A DNA stretch of 64,000 nucleotides, from NCBI GenBank assembly GCA_946699065.1, contig CAMPDV010000063.1:726501-790500 (forward strand), in the 5' to 3' direction. Under the pieces are notes generated by a model that was not told the DNA's origin, ran no database searches, and saw only the letters and a program-made list of their open reading frames with translations. Positions within the stretch are counted from its first letter, which is position 1. Each line of letters begins with the position of its first letter. The position numbers and the translations under genes were made by a program. Source of the stretch: Loxodes magnus. Lineage: Eukaryota > Ciliophora > Karyorelictea > Loxodida > Loxodidae. Positions 23,457-36,100 of this stretch are shown here, one piece after another.

Positions 23457-23618
23457 ATGAATATTAGATGTGAAGATTTGAGTCTCTATAATATTACTAT
23501 GGAAAGTTGGAGAAGCGGAACTCTTAATTTAGACAGTCTTTCTATGTCACATTCTAATGATGTTTGCTTGAAAAGGTCTTTATGTATGTATGTTAAGAAA
23601 CGAATAGGTGATTACTGA
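23457..23618 (+). CDS. Possible small protein, 53 aa
   Basis: ATG 23457 to TGA 23616-23618 with a natural composition (MNIRCEDLSLYNITMESWRS, DSLSMSHSNDVCLKRS). It lies alone in the 565-bp convergent gap between the helical-protein gene and the Rab gene. It may instead be a UTR. Confidence 0.3.
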   Translation: MNIRCEDLSLYNITMESWRSGTLNLDSLSMSHSNDVCLKRSLCMYVKKRIGDY

Positions 23619-23785
23619 TTCATACTAAAATGTATAGATATAAAAAGGAAGGGCATTTTATATTAAAATTATTATAGTTTATGAATAAAATTTCGCTCTG
23701 AAGGAAGATGAGCTTCAGAGAGGATTGATTAGGTTATAAATACAAAATTAATTATTATTCAGGTTTTATTTAATAGCGCTCGCTA

Positions 23786-24475
23786 TCAACATTTACATAA
23801 TTTAATCTAGCTTGCACAGCAGGGTTAAATGCCACAGAGTCCGTTTATAAAAGATTATTAGCCACTAGGAAGATTGAATGAATTATTTTCTATGGTGACC
23901 GGACTTTAAATAATAGTTTCTGATTTTGCTATCAAGGTTGTTAAATGCGTTTAGGCTAGTCATGTAAATATTTCTTATACATTTTAACCTTGAAATGCTG
24001 AACTCTCATAGAAGGCTCCTATATTCAGCTCATTTGCTAGATTTTGCCCATCTTCGGTAGATACATCTCCTTCTTAGATATCTGACTTATTCCCTACCAG
24101 TACAACAGGAACCCTACTTATATCAGTTTACTTTGAAAATTCCTCATATCACGTATTGACGTTCTAAAAGCTTTCTCTATTCGTGACATCATAAACAATA
24201 ACACATCCATCTGCATTTCTATAAAATCCTCTAATAGCAGCTCTATATCTCTCCTGCCCAGCTGTGTCTCATATATTGATTTTCATTTTAATATCGTTTA
24301 TAAAAATTTCTTTGACTTCTACATTCGAAACTACCGTTTACGTATTTTGGAAAAAGATTTCTTTTTCAGGGTAAATGAATTTAAATAGTAGAGATGATTT
24401 TCCAACTCCAGAGTCTCCTATTAATATGAATTTCATAGTCATTTCAGATTTATTGGATAAGGGATATTGAGACAT
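23786..24475 (-). CDS. Rab-family small GTPase, 229 aa
   Basis: Vesicle-traffic GTPase. ATG 24475, intronless, stop TGA 23788-23786. G1 is [10 protein letters not shown]3 is WDTAGQERY (Trp coded by TGA at 24271-24269), G4 is NKSD and G5 is ESSA; the Rab-type [14 protein letters not shown] helix is present. The C-terminus ends LCKC, a CxC prenylation motif, placed directly before the TGA stop. This shows the real protein end and that TGA is also a terminator. Switch I ([13 protein letters not shown]) departs from the usual PTIG pattern, so the subfamily is unclear. Confidence 0.95.
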
Positions 24476-24542
24476 TTTAAATTAAACCTTTTTTATTTAT
24501 TCTTTACTAGCTTATTTCAAATCTAGACTCCATTGCAATTAC

Positions 24543-25504
24543 ATGTAACTTAACTTCTTGCTTAGTAACATTTTGCACCTTAATAGACTCATTTGAATAT
24601 ATAGTCCAAGTTTTAGAATTTGCCTTATCTTGTAAAAGGATTAGAAGGTAAGAAACTTGTTGATATTGAAATCCTTGTAGTACTCTTGATTTACTATCTA
24701 TACCATATTAACTCTTTTAAGTAACTAGATGATGATAGGTGTAAAAGTATAAAACTAACAGTTTTTAAAAGTAATAAAGAAGCGAAAGGGTTTTAACCTT
24801 ATATTTCTTAGTGTTCAACATCATAAAGGTAAGATATTAACATTTTTATATCGCTTACATAAATAGATTTATTACTAGTCAATGTATAGATTTCATGCTC
24901 CTTTAACATCTTCTTAATCGCAACTAACTATAATATCTGTCTTAGTTGATATAGTATCAGAGAGTATTAGGAGATGCTTATGAAGGTACTAAAGTATGAA
25001 TTCATTCTTAGTATCATAAAAATAGCTAATTAGTCATTCTCATTAACTATGTAAGTTATTTATGGTAGCCAGTGTAGTTATATTCTGTCTGATAATCTAC
25101 CTTTAATACCTTTTTTTAAGATTGAATCGTTTCAACTCTTAAATAAGATGAGATAAGATATAGAAATAAAAGTGAGACAGGAAATAAGGAAAATATAAAA
25201 AAAGCTACTAAAATTGAGCCTTTAATAGTAGATTCAATTAAGATAACTAAAATAAATAAGATTAAATACTGAAAGTACTAGCACTAGGTATCAACTGACA
25301 TCTGAAAAAGTATTTTATATCAGATGTATGTTTCAATAAATGTGTCATTTCTTGGCATTTAAAATAAGACCGATAAAATAAAAATGTTTGCCACTAGATT
25401 GGATATAAAGTCACAATTGTGAAGATGAAAATGTTAAGAGTAATTAATAATTTCTTTAATTTAGCTATCAGAGTTTATTTTCTTAGACTCAGATGACGAA
25501 CTGA
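24543..25504 (+). CDS. Hypothetical protein, about 300 aa
   Basis: One plus frame stays protein-like from about 24,580 (SKFQNLPYLVKGLEGKKLVD) through EMLMKVLKYEFILSIIKIAN and a basic coil (KMRQDIEIKVRQEIRKIQKK) to TGA 25502-25504. No family recognised. The start is not resolved: no ATG lies at the beginning of this frame and an upstream intron is likely. Divergent from the Rab gene and convergent with the VIT/VWA gene, whose stop lies 65 bp away. Confidence 0.45.
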
Positions 25505-25569
25505 GGTTCAAAGTATATTAATTTCAAAGGAGTTTAAATAACTCATACGTATTCATTTACACAAATATA

Positions 25570-28376
25570 TCAGTATTTATCTCTTAGAACTTAAGTGAAG
25601 AATGTCTAAATTTTTTACTAGTTTGGTTGTAAGAAAATTTTACATTCGAAAGAAGTTTAGGAAATTATATAGTAGAATATGCAAAAAAGGGTATTGGAAA
25701 TTATATTTCTATTTAAAATGTTCATCGCTATTACCAAAACAATCAAGGTCCACCAGAAATTAATTTTTTCGCGCTTTCTTCCAAATTTTTCAACTAATCA
25801 TCACTAAGTCCTGTATTTTTAAGCCATTGCTTTCCTTTTCTTGCTACTAGTTTCCAAGAAGATTCATTATTCGAGTATTTCGTTTCAAGTGAAATGATAG
25901 CTAAAGCTGTCGCCCAAATATTATTTTTACTTGCAAGAGTAATAAATGATGGTATATTCTACTATAAAGTTGATAGATCTACACTTAGAGCTTCTGCAAG
26001 ATTTTAGTTAAGTTAGAAAGAACCATCTGCCTTTTAGAGACTTATTAAGGTTATATAATCTGGCTATTATTTAATCGTATCAGACTTGTCTTATTTAATT
26101 ATCTATGTAGTTTATTCTAAAGGCATAGAGATGTGCTAAATGTTCTCTTTTAAAGGTTAGGAAGATCTATGACGAGAATTTGATGCCATTGAATATAATG
26201 GAGCTGCAAAACCTTACTTCATTCTTTTTACTGGAGACATATTAAGATATTTAATTTAATGCATTTAAGATCCATAATCATTAGTAGCTGCGATTGGAAT
26301 ATTTTTTCTAATCATTTTCTGTTAAACCTTATCAAATACTTCTTAAACTGCTATAAAGGAAGTAAGTGAAGAAAGTATTCCAAACTTCGTTGAGAGGTAG
26401 ATTATCATTTCTTTGTTCGTCGTCACGTTTTTCTCAAGCTCTCTTATCATACTCTTAGCTGCAAGCTTAGTTATGGCTGTAGAATCTAAAGCTTGCTGTG
26501 AATTGAATGTAATAGGCACTTATTAAGTTTATCCTTCTTGTAAATAAGTAAAGGAGACATCTCCCCTTTCAAATGACTCATCCATTATTATAGCATATAT
26601 GAATGTTATTTCTTTGTTAAGCAAGAATTTTATTTATTTAGGTGCATGGAGTAAATTTTTGCTTTCAGTCCCGAAAACTTAACCATCTTTATTTTTCAAA
26701 TTCCATTTCATTTTGAAGTTGGTTATATAAGGCTAAAGCGCTATTTCCATTGCATTTACAACTTTGTCATCAATTGATTCGTTTTCTTGCACAAAACTCG
26801 CAGTTCCTTTTCCAGCCTCAGCTGCACTATTAACAAGAAAGGTACTAACACCAGCTCCAATTCCAAATGTATGGACCCTTATTCCCTTTGACTCTGTATT
26901 CTAAGCAATAAGTTAAACTACGGCATCAGGATTTGACACTGCACCGTCTGTTATAAGGAAAATGGTTTTAGGTATTTCTCCCATTCCCCATGAGTAAATT
27001 TCTTCTAATGGCTATAGAATTTTAGTTCCTCCCATATTAGCATAAAAATTTTAAATCTATTAGATAGCAAAAGTTCTAGTTTCATCAGTGTATTATACAC
27101 TCTATGGCCACATTTTCTCGAAAAAGCTTCCAAAGCTAATAATGTTAAAGTAACTATTCGGTGGCAGCGACTGAACAAACAGAATGCATGTTTTTTTAGC
27201 TAGTTCAATCCTTTATCCATCCATACTTCCACTTCTATCAAGAATTAGTACGAACTCCTATTAATAGTTACTATTTGTGTTCATGCTAGGATAGAATGAT
27301 AGCATTACAGAGTAAAAGTAGTTTTCTTTACCTATCAATGTTCTTACTTTATTTTGCTCTTCATTCTAGAATAAAATTATCATGTCTCTATCAGGTTGAT
27401 ACACTTTATGAGGATTCAAACTTATGAAAGCTCCTGTGTCTCCTTTAGGTGTATACAAAATTTCGTGCGTTGCGCATCTTATGTTCTTTAGAGGGCTCAT
27501 GCTTGAAATATTAAGAGTGAAATCAATGCTGTAAGGAACTTTTTACCAGACATTGAAATATATTGCTGATGTTAAATTGTATTTGACTGCTTAATTTTTA
27601 GCAAGCTCTGTTGGAAATTTAGGAGTCAGAGCAGCAGGAATAACTATTCTCCAGTCTCCGTTAATAGTAGGTTTAATTGATGTAGCTACTTAGAAGGTAA
27701 TAGTCACATTAACTCCTGGCTGCAAATTACCTATCATAAGAACTACCTTATCTTAAGCTCTGTCAGTATCATAATGTGCCATATACGCAGTGTTACCATC
27801 TTTAATAGCTTAATCGTATTCTTCTTTTGCCTTCGAAGTTTCCATAATATTTCCGACAATAATCTTACCATCAGTAGTAAGAATGGTTAGATTATAGAGA
27901 ACTGATCCAACATCTACTGGGAATACATACTGAATTTCAACGGGAACTTTTTCGATATTTACATAAGTCTAAGAAATTTGTGATGTCAAGATAACAGAAT
28001 TAAGCTAAGAATGAATAACCACCTTCTTTAGAGGAACAGGTACAAATATAATTTACCAGTTCCCCCATTCGTTAGTTCAGTTGCATTTTTAAAGCAGACC
28101 ATACTACTATATTTCCTTCTTCTGCTCCCAATCTAAACTACCAAAAATTCTTCCTAAATCTCCCAAGTTTCTATTCTACCTCTTCATAACATCATTTTCT
28201 ACATTTTAATGGACCTATTACAAATTAGAAGGTTGAACGCTCTGAAAATTATTCGTATTAAGGTTTTGCTCCCCATTATATATTTTAGAATCTAACTAGG
28301 TGCCTAGATAGTAAGTAAACACGCAGCAGCTTAGCACTCCTGCAATAATGCAAGTAATAATAAATTTCTTCTTCAT
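25570..28376 (-). CDS. VIT + von Willebrand A domain membrane protein (inter-alpha-trypsin inhibitor heavy-chain-like / VWA5-like), about 900 aa
   Basis: ATG 28376, with an N-terminal membrane segment ([20 protein letters not shown]). Residues about 130-270 form a VIT domain ([40 protein letters not shown]). A VWA domain begins at [14 protein letters not shown], the DxSxS metal site, with MGGTKILQPLEEIY and FLITDGAV. A long tail ends in the family block [15 protein letters not shown] ... KGKQWLK. A second hydrophobic stretch ([16 protein letters not shown]) follows. The stop is taken as TGA 25572-25570. The span is 2 mod 3, so a small intron remains unplaced and the last about 50 residues are uncertain. 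The family mediates adhesion or matrix contacts; function here is unknown. All Trp codons in the C-terminal part are TGG. Confidence 0.88.
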
Positions 28377-28576
28377 AATGGCTTTTGATCCTAATAACTA
28401 AGAAATGATTTATAACATTATGCCTCTTTATTTGTTTTATTGCTAGTATTACGTGTATTTAATTAAGTCTTTTAACAAAAACCATTGTATTACTTTTTTA
28501 ATCTCTAAGCATATTAAAATAGATAGGACTTAGAGTCTAAGTTGCTTTCATACTGCGGTTTTAAATCAATTGCTAA

Positions 28577-29296
28577 ATGTCTAGGTTTGATAGTTAGTTT
28601 TACGAAGATATATTTGAGCAGCTTTTTCTGAATATAGATAGATTGTAATATTGCACATTAACAGGAAGCTTATTAAAAGAAAGTCTATTATCAGATGAAA
28701 AAGGTATAAGCTCTTAACTCTAAGCTTTCATAAAGTAATCCTTGTTTATGTTTTGATGAATGGAGAACAGAAATCATTTTTAGGAGACTGTAATGTACTT
28801 TCTATCTTTAAGAAAAGCTTTTTATTGAAATGGCTTAATATATGTAAATCTCTATATCTTTTTTGAAAAAGATACATTATAAGGTAAGAAACCAGGCAAT
28901 GGAATATTGGAAAAAAAGCTCAAGCTAACCAATTTAAACTAATATTATTACTCATTTTGTATTCATATGAAACATCAATTAACCTTTTTATCACTTTTGT
29001 TATAAGCCAGATCACTGATATTTTAGAGAGCTTTGACCTTTTTAAGCTTTTAGGTGATAAACAATTATAAGTAAGAGAAGCTAAGACAATGGTATAAATC
29101 TAAACCTCTTCTAGGTGCTTTTTGAAAGTCTATTTTTACATAATTTGATTTAACTCAGTTGTGATATAATCTTACAGATCAAGCTTATAGATAGACTACG
29201 AAGTAAAAAGCATTAAGATAATTTTTTTCATATATATAGCACTTTAGTACTTCTATTTCGTATTTATCACTGGGGGATAAACTATTGTACTAATGA
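28577..29296 (+). CDS. Hypothetical protein, 239 aa
   Basis: Intronless frame from ATG 28577 (MSRFDSQFYEDIFEQLFLNI) to TGA 29294-29296, both in frame. Contains DRLQYCTLTGSLLKESLLSD, a hydrophobic stretch with Trp pairs, HMKHQLTFLSLLLQARSLIF, and a basic end. It has five internal TGA codons, more than most genes here, so the middle could hold an intron or the protein could end at TGA 28754-28756. Divergent from the VIT/VWA gene and convergent with the coiled-coil gene. Confidence 0.5.
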
Positions 29297-29360
29297 TATG
29301 AGATAGGCATTTGTTATTTGAGAAGCGTATAGCATACAATTTAAATAACATAAGTATAGG

Positions 29361-30491
29361 TCAATATAAGTCTTTATTGTAGTTGAACTTCCCTCTTCCA
29401 AATGTATTATACTGCTTATTCAGTGAATCTATCTTATTTATTTAATAGTTTTCCATTCCTCCTAGTTGCTTTATAGTTTACTTTTTGAACATCTCATGAT
29501 TTTCTTCTAAGAAAACTAGTCTTTCTACTAGTTGCTTAATATCCTTACTTACTATCTGCACAGCTTCATCTACTCCTCTGGAACTTTTTCTAAATATCTC
29601 GTTTTTGATGTCTTAAGTATGATCTTCTATCTAATCAATTTTGTTTTTAAACTCCAGTTTTAAAGCTTCAATCTCCTCTTGTACCTGATTCTTAACAAGG
29701 TTGGCGTTTTCTTGAATTATCTTGCATTAGTTATTTAATGTTCCTGTGAATTACTCCAGGTCAATTACTCTATGCTACAGATCTGCACCCTAAGCTCTTT
29801 GATTATCTTCTAATTAAAAGATTCTAGTTTGTGAGTCTAATATTTAATCTCAACCTTATTTTTGCTTCTCTTCAAGTGTCTTTAAATCGTTTATAAGTAT
29901 GTCAGATAGTTTTCACTGTTCATCGACATTATTGCTTGTGACTTGAAGCTTTGATTTTATGTCTTCTATGTGTTTCTAAGTTTCTGCCCTAAAAGATAGA
30001 AACTGATCTTTTATTTTCGAAAACTCTTACTCTTGCTGGTTTTGCTTTTAAAAGAGTATTTATATCTGCTAGTTCATTTCTTTTAATACTCCTTGAGTTT
30101 TCATCAGCGAGCCTATTCTATCCTCCTCACCTTTATGCTGTTAGGTTTATAGTTTTTCGATAGCTTATAGCGAAGACGACGTAGACTCTCTCAACTCTTC
30201 AACCACATCTTTCCTTATTTTCTCCGTTTCTTCCATCACAGAATCAGCTAAAGTATCAAAAGCTTATCTTAAAGCTAGAACTTGCTTCGAAAGCTTTTCA
30301 TGTTACTTGCTCTACTATTTTTCCAGAGTTTCAGTCTTATTTTAATCTACTTCTAACTGGTTGTTAATAAGGTTAAGCGCTTAGCCTAACTCAGATACCT
30401 TTTGTCTAATTCCAGTTGGGTCTTTCGATTTACCTAAGCTAGATTTTGTGGGTACAAGATATCCTGCTGTTCCTTAAGTTAAAGGCCTCAT
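29361..30491 (-). CDS. Coiled-coil protein, 376 aa
   Basis: Intronless, ATG 30491 (MRPLTQGTAGYLVPTKSSLG) to TGA 29363-29361. After a basic Ser/Thr head of about 25 residues the whole protein is a heptad-rich coil (RQKVSELGQALNLINNQLEV, EETEKIRKDVVEELRESTSS, NQVQEEIEALKLEFKNKIDQ) with few breaks, ending in a short Tyr/Asn-rich tail. Short basic head plus long rod is the layout of SF-assemblin/beta-giardin-type filament proteins that make striated rootlets, but I cannot confirm that family. A cytoskeletal role is inferred. Confidence 0.75.
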
Positions 30492-30809
30492 TTTTTCAAA
30501 ATTTAAGTTAACTAAACAAAGATTAAAATTTGTTCAAGTAGCTAGTATTAGAACTAAGAAATAGAACCAATCTCCCCTAGTTTTCTTTACTACTATTATG
30601 TCAACACTACCATTTTAAGTGAGAGCCACTTGTTCTTATATAGGATTAAAAAAATATCAAGCTCGTCTATACAAGACTAATAGTAACTCAATCCTGATTT
30701 GCTAAGAGAGGCTTATAGATTATTCAAACTAGATTTATATAACAATATGAACTTCTTTTCCTTTAGCTAATATTTGCTATAGTTCTAAACTAACTATGTC
30801 TTTATATTT

Positions 30810-31175
30810 TCACTGCTATGTAGGTTAGTGGATATACTTACATACTATTGAATTAATTTGCTAGCTTATATGAAATTCAAGTGACTTTGAACTAAACGAA
30901 TATTTAATAAGCTTTAGATATCTTCTTATCTATTTAAGAACAGGAATTAAATACTAATAATGTACTATTTTAGCTCCTTGTATTAGAATATCAGTATCAA
31001 TGCAATCAGTTTTATATCCTATTATGCTCCTCATTTTTGTATTGAGACTATTAAGCTTTGGGTCCTAGTAGATGCTTTTAAGTGGTGCTATCTGCTTCTG
31101 TTCTCCTTTCTTTAATTTTTAATTTTCTTTGATTTTTGCTGACACAATGACAAGTATTAACTACTATCTCTTCAT
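30810..31175 (-). CDS. Probable small gene, about 121 aa
   Basis: ATG 31175 to TGA 30812-30810 in one frame (LKKGEQKQIAPLKSIYQDPK, GYKTDCIDTDILIQGAKIVH). The frame also extends upstream with plausible sequence (KKIREVTCVLIHEKAM). A second minus frame here is also protein-like, so the call is uncertain. No family recognised. Confidence 0.4.
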
Positions 31176-31530
31176 AGCTTTTTCGTGTATTAATACACAT
31201 GTAACTTCTCTAATCTTCTTCCTTAAGTTAGTACAATTTATTATACCTAAAACTAGTTTCAAGGTAAAAAGATACAATTAGCATTTAGAGCTGAGTTGAT
31301 CTATATAAACTAAATATTGAGATGAGAGGACTAGCCTTATATATGCAGGTCAATTAAATATCTCAAAGCTCTAAGTGAGACTAAAAATTTAATGAATACA
31401 TATGAGTTACGCACTTAAGCTAGTTAACTAAGCTATCACTTAACTAATAATCCTATTTTCATAGCTAGATATATAAAGTAAGTTTAATACTCAGGCTATT
31501 AAAATTAGCTATCAATCTAATAAATATTAA

Positions 31531-32186
31531 ATGGGGAATTTTCTGTAGCAACTCTAAGAATCCACTGAAAAAACTCATATACCTTTATAGAAATGTAAGC
31601 TCATACTAGTATAGTAAACTTAACTAAAGTGTAGAAGTATATTCAAGTATATAGAGCTACTTCTGAAAGCTTTTTCATGACTTAAGAATAGTACGTTTCG
31701 CTATTTCAAGTTGGAGATAGTACGTTCCTTACATGAGATCCTGATAATATTGGTCTACTTACTATTTTTGAGCTTTTCTCTGGTATGATATTAACAGCTG
31801 ATGCTAAAATAAAGGATAAATTGAGGTCTTTGTTCAAGCTATTTGATTTGAATGATGCAGACATAATAGGAAGAACTGATCTGCTCTTTCTCTTGGAAAA
31901 TTGTGCTATTGCTGCTTGTAGACTTCGCCAAATTCCAGTAGATGTACTATATAAATCCATACAGAATGACTATCTTGAATAGCTTTTAAGTATCACATTC
32001 AAAGAAAATTACAATCACTTGGTACGCTAAGAAGAGTTTATAGAAAGCTGCTTTATAATTCCAGAAATTTAGCAGTTTCTGACTCTTTTTATGAATTAAG
32101 AAGAAAGTGACAAAGGAGAGAATTCCTTCACTTCAAGTGAATTCACAGAACATAGTAGCAACATATCAGAATCTGCTAAGAAATGA
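31531..32186 (+). CDS. EF-hand Ca2+-binding protein (calcineurin B-like/NCS layout), 211 aa
   Basis: ATG 31531; a 20-nt intron at 31595-31614 (GTAAGCTCATACTAGTATAG); stop TGA 32184-32186; spliced length 212 codons. The N-terminus MGNFLQQLQ could be myristoylated. Paired EF-hand regions: WDPDNIGLLTIFELFSGMI and FDLNDADIIGRTDLLFLLEN. The first loop keeps D-x-D-N-x-G-x-L and the second D-x-N-D-A-D, so at least one may bind Ca2+; the others are weak. A Ser/Thr/Glu-rich tail follows. Likely a regulatory Ca2+ sensor at membranes; the partner is unknown. The start is supported by splicing into LNLTKVQKYIQVYRATSESF, a typical first helix. Confidence 0.78.
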
Positions 32187-32304
32187 GGCAAAAACTTTGT
32201 TAATTGATATTTTCTTCATACACTAAACTTGGTATCGATGCATTTCTTCTTACAGTCTTTCGAGTAAAGATAACAATCTATTTGATTTAGATCCTAGTAA
32301 TTTA

Positions 32305-32754
32305 ATGGTTTGATTGTCTTTTCTTAATACTATTAGTGTTAGTAATTTTAGCTTAGCTGATTGATTTTTTGATTAGGTCAAACTTATCTAAAACCATTTT
32401 TTACCTCTTTTATACTCTAGTTTTTTGCTCCCGAGCCTTTAAAACTCTTTTTTTTACTCTTCAGATAGTAGTATATGTCTTCAATTACCTATAAGATAAA
32501 GACACTAATCTACTAATTTCTATCTTAAGTGTGATATTAAAAAGATCAACTTAAAGTTTATATCAGCCTGAATAAAAAGAGTAATATGATTAACCGCTAT
32601 ATAAGCAAACTCATAATTGCTATTATTAAAGCTGTCACTTTTTGTCTGTTTTTACGCTTAAAGTGTATAAATAAAAGTTGGCTTAAATAAGAAACCTTAA
32701 GCATACCATAATAAAAGCTCTAAAACCCATCAGTATTAAAACTAATAGGGTTGA
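32305..32754 (+). CDS. Possible gene, 149 aa
   Basis: ATG 32305 to in-frame TGA 32752-32754. The first 90 residues look natural (MVWLSFLNTISVSNFSLADW, SSDSSICLQLPIRQRHQSTN). The second half is less convincing, and five internal TGA codons make chance openness possible. Nothing else stands out in the AT-rich 32.2-33.1 kb stretch. Confidence 0.28.
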
Positions 32755-33150
32755 AAAAACCCTTTTAAGCTTAAATCTAGTAAGAACTTATTTTGAAATT
32801 AAACTGAAGGAGGCATCCAAAAAAGCTTTTAATTATATCAACACTTAAAAATCAAATACTTGTATCTGCTTAAATTAAATATACCTATCATATCAAAACC
32901 TAGAGCGATCTATAATAAATATAACCTCTTTAGTAACAAAAATTGTATACCTAAAAATCTCTTAGAAAGAGAATAAAATTAAATAGCGGAAGTTAGAAAA
33001 AGCTAATGTATGGTAATAATGGCTAATAAGACAAGCAGTTATTAATATAGAATCAAAATACAATTTTTATAGCTTTTTTTGCGATTTATGAACTGACATA
33101 GTTATATTTATAAAAGGAAGACTATTAATGATTGATGTTCTTAAGTTAAT

Positions 33151-36100
33151 ATGAAGGTAATATTTGTGCTAGCACTATTAATTTTCAGTTTAGTTCTTAA
33201 CAATTTCTTATTTGAAATAGTTAGATGGAAAGTTGAAATTAAGTAAATGAAACCTCTTTTTTACAAGTCTCTAGCTAATTATTAGCTTATAAGGGAAGTA
33301 ATAGATCATGGACTTAAAAGATCTGAAATGGAAATTAGCTCTCTTTCTGTGCTAATTAAAATAGGCAGATTTAAGATATTTAGTGTCTATATCAATTGGT
33401 AAAAAACGGTAGATTGAGTACGCCAATATATCATTTTAGAAATAGCATTTATTAGAATACAAATACTAGAATATCATGATACTGCTTTTATCATTCATAG
33501 CTTAATTTTATTAAGGTTAAAAGATTAAGATTAGTATTAAAAAAAAGGAAATTAAGCTTAAAGTAACTATCTTTTAGCTATATCAGAAGTTACTGTAGTT
33601 TGCACTAGCTTGTCAATGGTTTAGATAGAAAGTCTCAACTGTTCTAGTAAAAGTAAATAAAGAAGCAATGCTGCTGTATAAAAACTAGAATACTAATTGG
33701 ATTATAAATTCCTTTACCATTATAGATTCCTTTATGGTTATAATTAGTCAGTTACATCATTTTTGACCAAATTAACAAGATTATTTTTTAACATATAAAG
33801 GAGGAAATAATTTTCCCTCAGATATAAGTGAAGTAGCAGATGTTAATAACTAAGGAGGCTTGAATTTCTACTGTTCTAGTTAAGAGATAAATACATAAAA
33901 CTATTGTAGCTTGTTTGACTCTAATCTAATAGAAGCAAAATACCTGCTCTTTTCATTCAGATTAGAATTGAACTTAGTTGCGAAAAAATTAATACCACAA
34001 TCACTTAATTTGTAACAAGAGTTTAGATACAAATAGTAACTTTCCATTCATAAGCTTAGATCAATAAACTGAAAAATGAAGCTCGATTTGAAGACATATA
34101 TGGACGTCACCTAACAGCTAAGATAAATAGACAATTTATCTTTACATTTAGTAAATACATTAAGCAATTTCATTGAACTTGTAATTTAACATTCTCTAAT
34201 TACTTCAATAAAAATGATCTGGATATCTCTATACCTGATTTATACAAAGATAGCAAGCGCGATGAATCATTCATATATAAACTTAACTCTAATTTCATAA
34301 AAGTACATTTAGAATGAATACGGAAACACCTTTTAATATCATTACGAATTCTAGGATTAGGATTAAGGAAACATTGGCATAAATATTTATACTATAACAT
34401 TATGATACAATTATGCATGCAGATAACCTGTAAAAGTGATATTAACATGTAGTAATATAAATATTACACAATCTTATTACAATAGGATATTTAAAATTAA
34501 ATAAGCATTTCATTCGCAGTATTAAATTGTTAATCTAAAGTCTACTGAGAGCAATAAAAGTTCAAGAGTAATTGCAAATGCATAAAATGGTGCTTTGTAG
34601 GGATTAATTACGTTATGAACAAAAAATGAAGAGAAACGTTTCTTGAAATTTGCTCTATAAATTATGATTTAAAATCTCAGATTTAGGCTAATTGCACTTC
34701 AACAAATAATACTCAATACTAATGAGAAGGCATTTAATTAATTGGTGGAATTTAAAGAATTTTAAGTTAAGAAGAGACTAAAAATCATAAGTAACCGATG
34801 TAAAATTTAATGACATTAGTAAATTCTACTTCTTATAATAATAGGTCAAATGTAAAAAGCTCAAAAATTAAAATTTTTCAGGATAACCTTATAAATGAAA
34901 ATCTAAATCAGATTCAAAAACTTATAATAGTTTCAGAACAAAAGAGAGTTAATCTGAAGATGAATTAAGCATCACGTAAGCAAAGTTGTCAAGTGAAGCT
35001 TGAGCAGTTTATAAAAGAAATTTAGTCAGTTCAAAGTAGTTGAATCCATTATTTATCCCCCAAAAACATTAAATTGGTTAAAAATTAAAATAAGGTAAAA
35101 GAGGAAGAACTTGAATTATTTTAAGCAAGCTAAAGAAAATCACCTTAGAGGATTAACTAATTAATACATCAATATAAATAAAAAAAGAAATATAGTGGAA
35201 GTAAAATTAATAGAAGTTTATCAACTAAGATATTTAATAGGATGTGAAACATTATTAGATATAGATATTTTAGATATCTTTTAAGAAAATGAAAGCTACT
35301 AAATATGTAACGGAAAATGTGATGACCTACAAAGGAAATGTTGCACTAGATGTGAAGATTAGTGTGTGAAACTTGCTATGATGAGTAATTAAGCTATTGC
35401 TAAAACTGTAGCTAGGGATATTAATTAGAACAGCTAAGTCTCTGTCTTGATTGCTAGGGAGAAATTCCATTTTGCTGAAAATGCTGAAAAGAGCAGACTT
35501 AAATCTAATGTCAGTGTTGCATAAAATAAAAAAAATTATCCTAAAACCAATGTTTTGATAAATGTCCAGCTACGAAACAAGATAGTGAACATAATTATGT
35601 ATGTAGATCATGCAGTGAGATTTTGTCGAATTGCTTGGAGTGTAATGAGGAAGGGACTGAATGTACCTTATGTGAAAATGGCTTTTTCTAAACAGCTTGA
35701 ATTAATGCATATAATGCTTTGAAGTAATTTAACATTGCTAAAAACTGTTCTCAAGATGGAGTTCAGTGCATCAGCTGTTTAGATTCGAAGAAACTATCCT
35801 AAAATCGATACTTAGATAAATGTCCAGATACGGAACATGATGCTGATCTTGATAACATTTGCTAGCCTTGCAATGTTTTAATACCGTCATGTGAAAAATG
35901 TCATGAAGAGCAAAATAGAATATTATGTGATACATGCTAAATTGGTTTTTTTTGGTATTAAAACAAGTGTAGAGACTATGAATAAGTAAATAATGATTGC
36001 TCAATATATGATTAGCAAAGAAAATGCTTAAAGTGCAAAAATTTGTATTTATCTGATGGAACTTATGGATCATAATGTAGGGATACTGAGCAAGATTATG

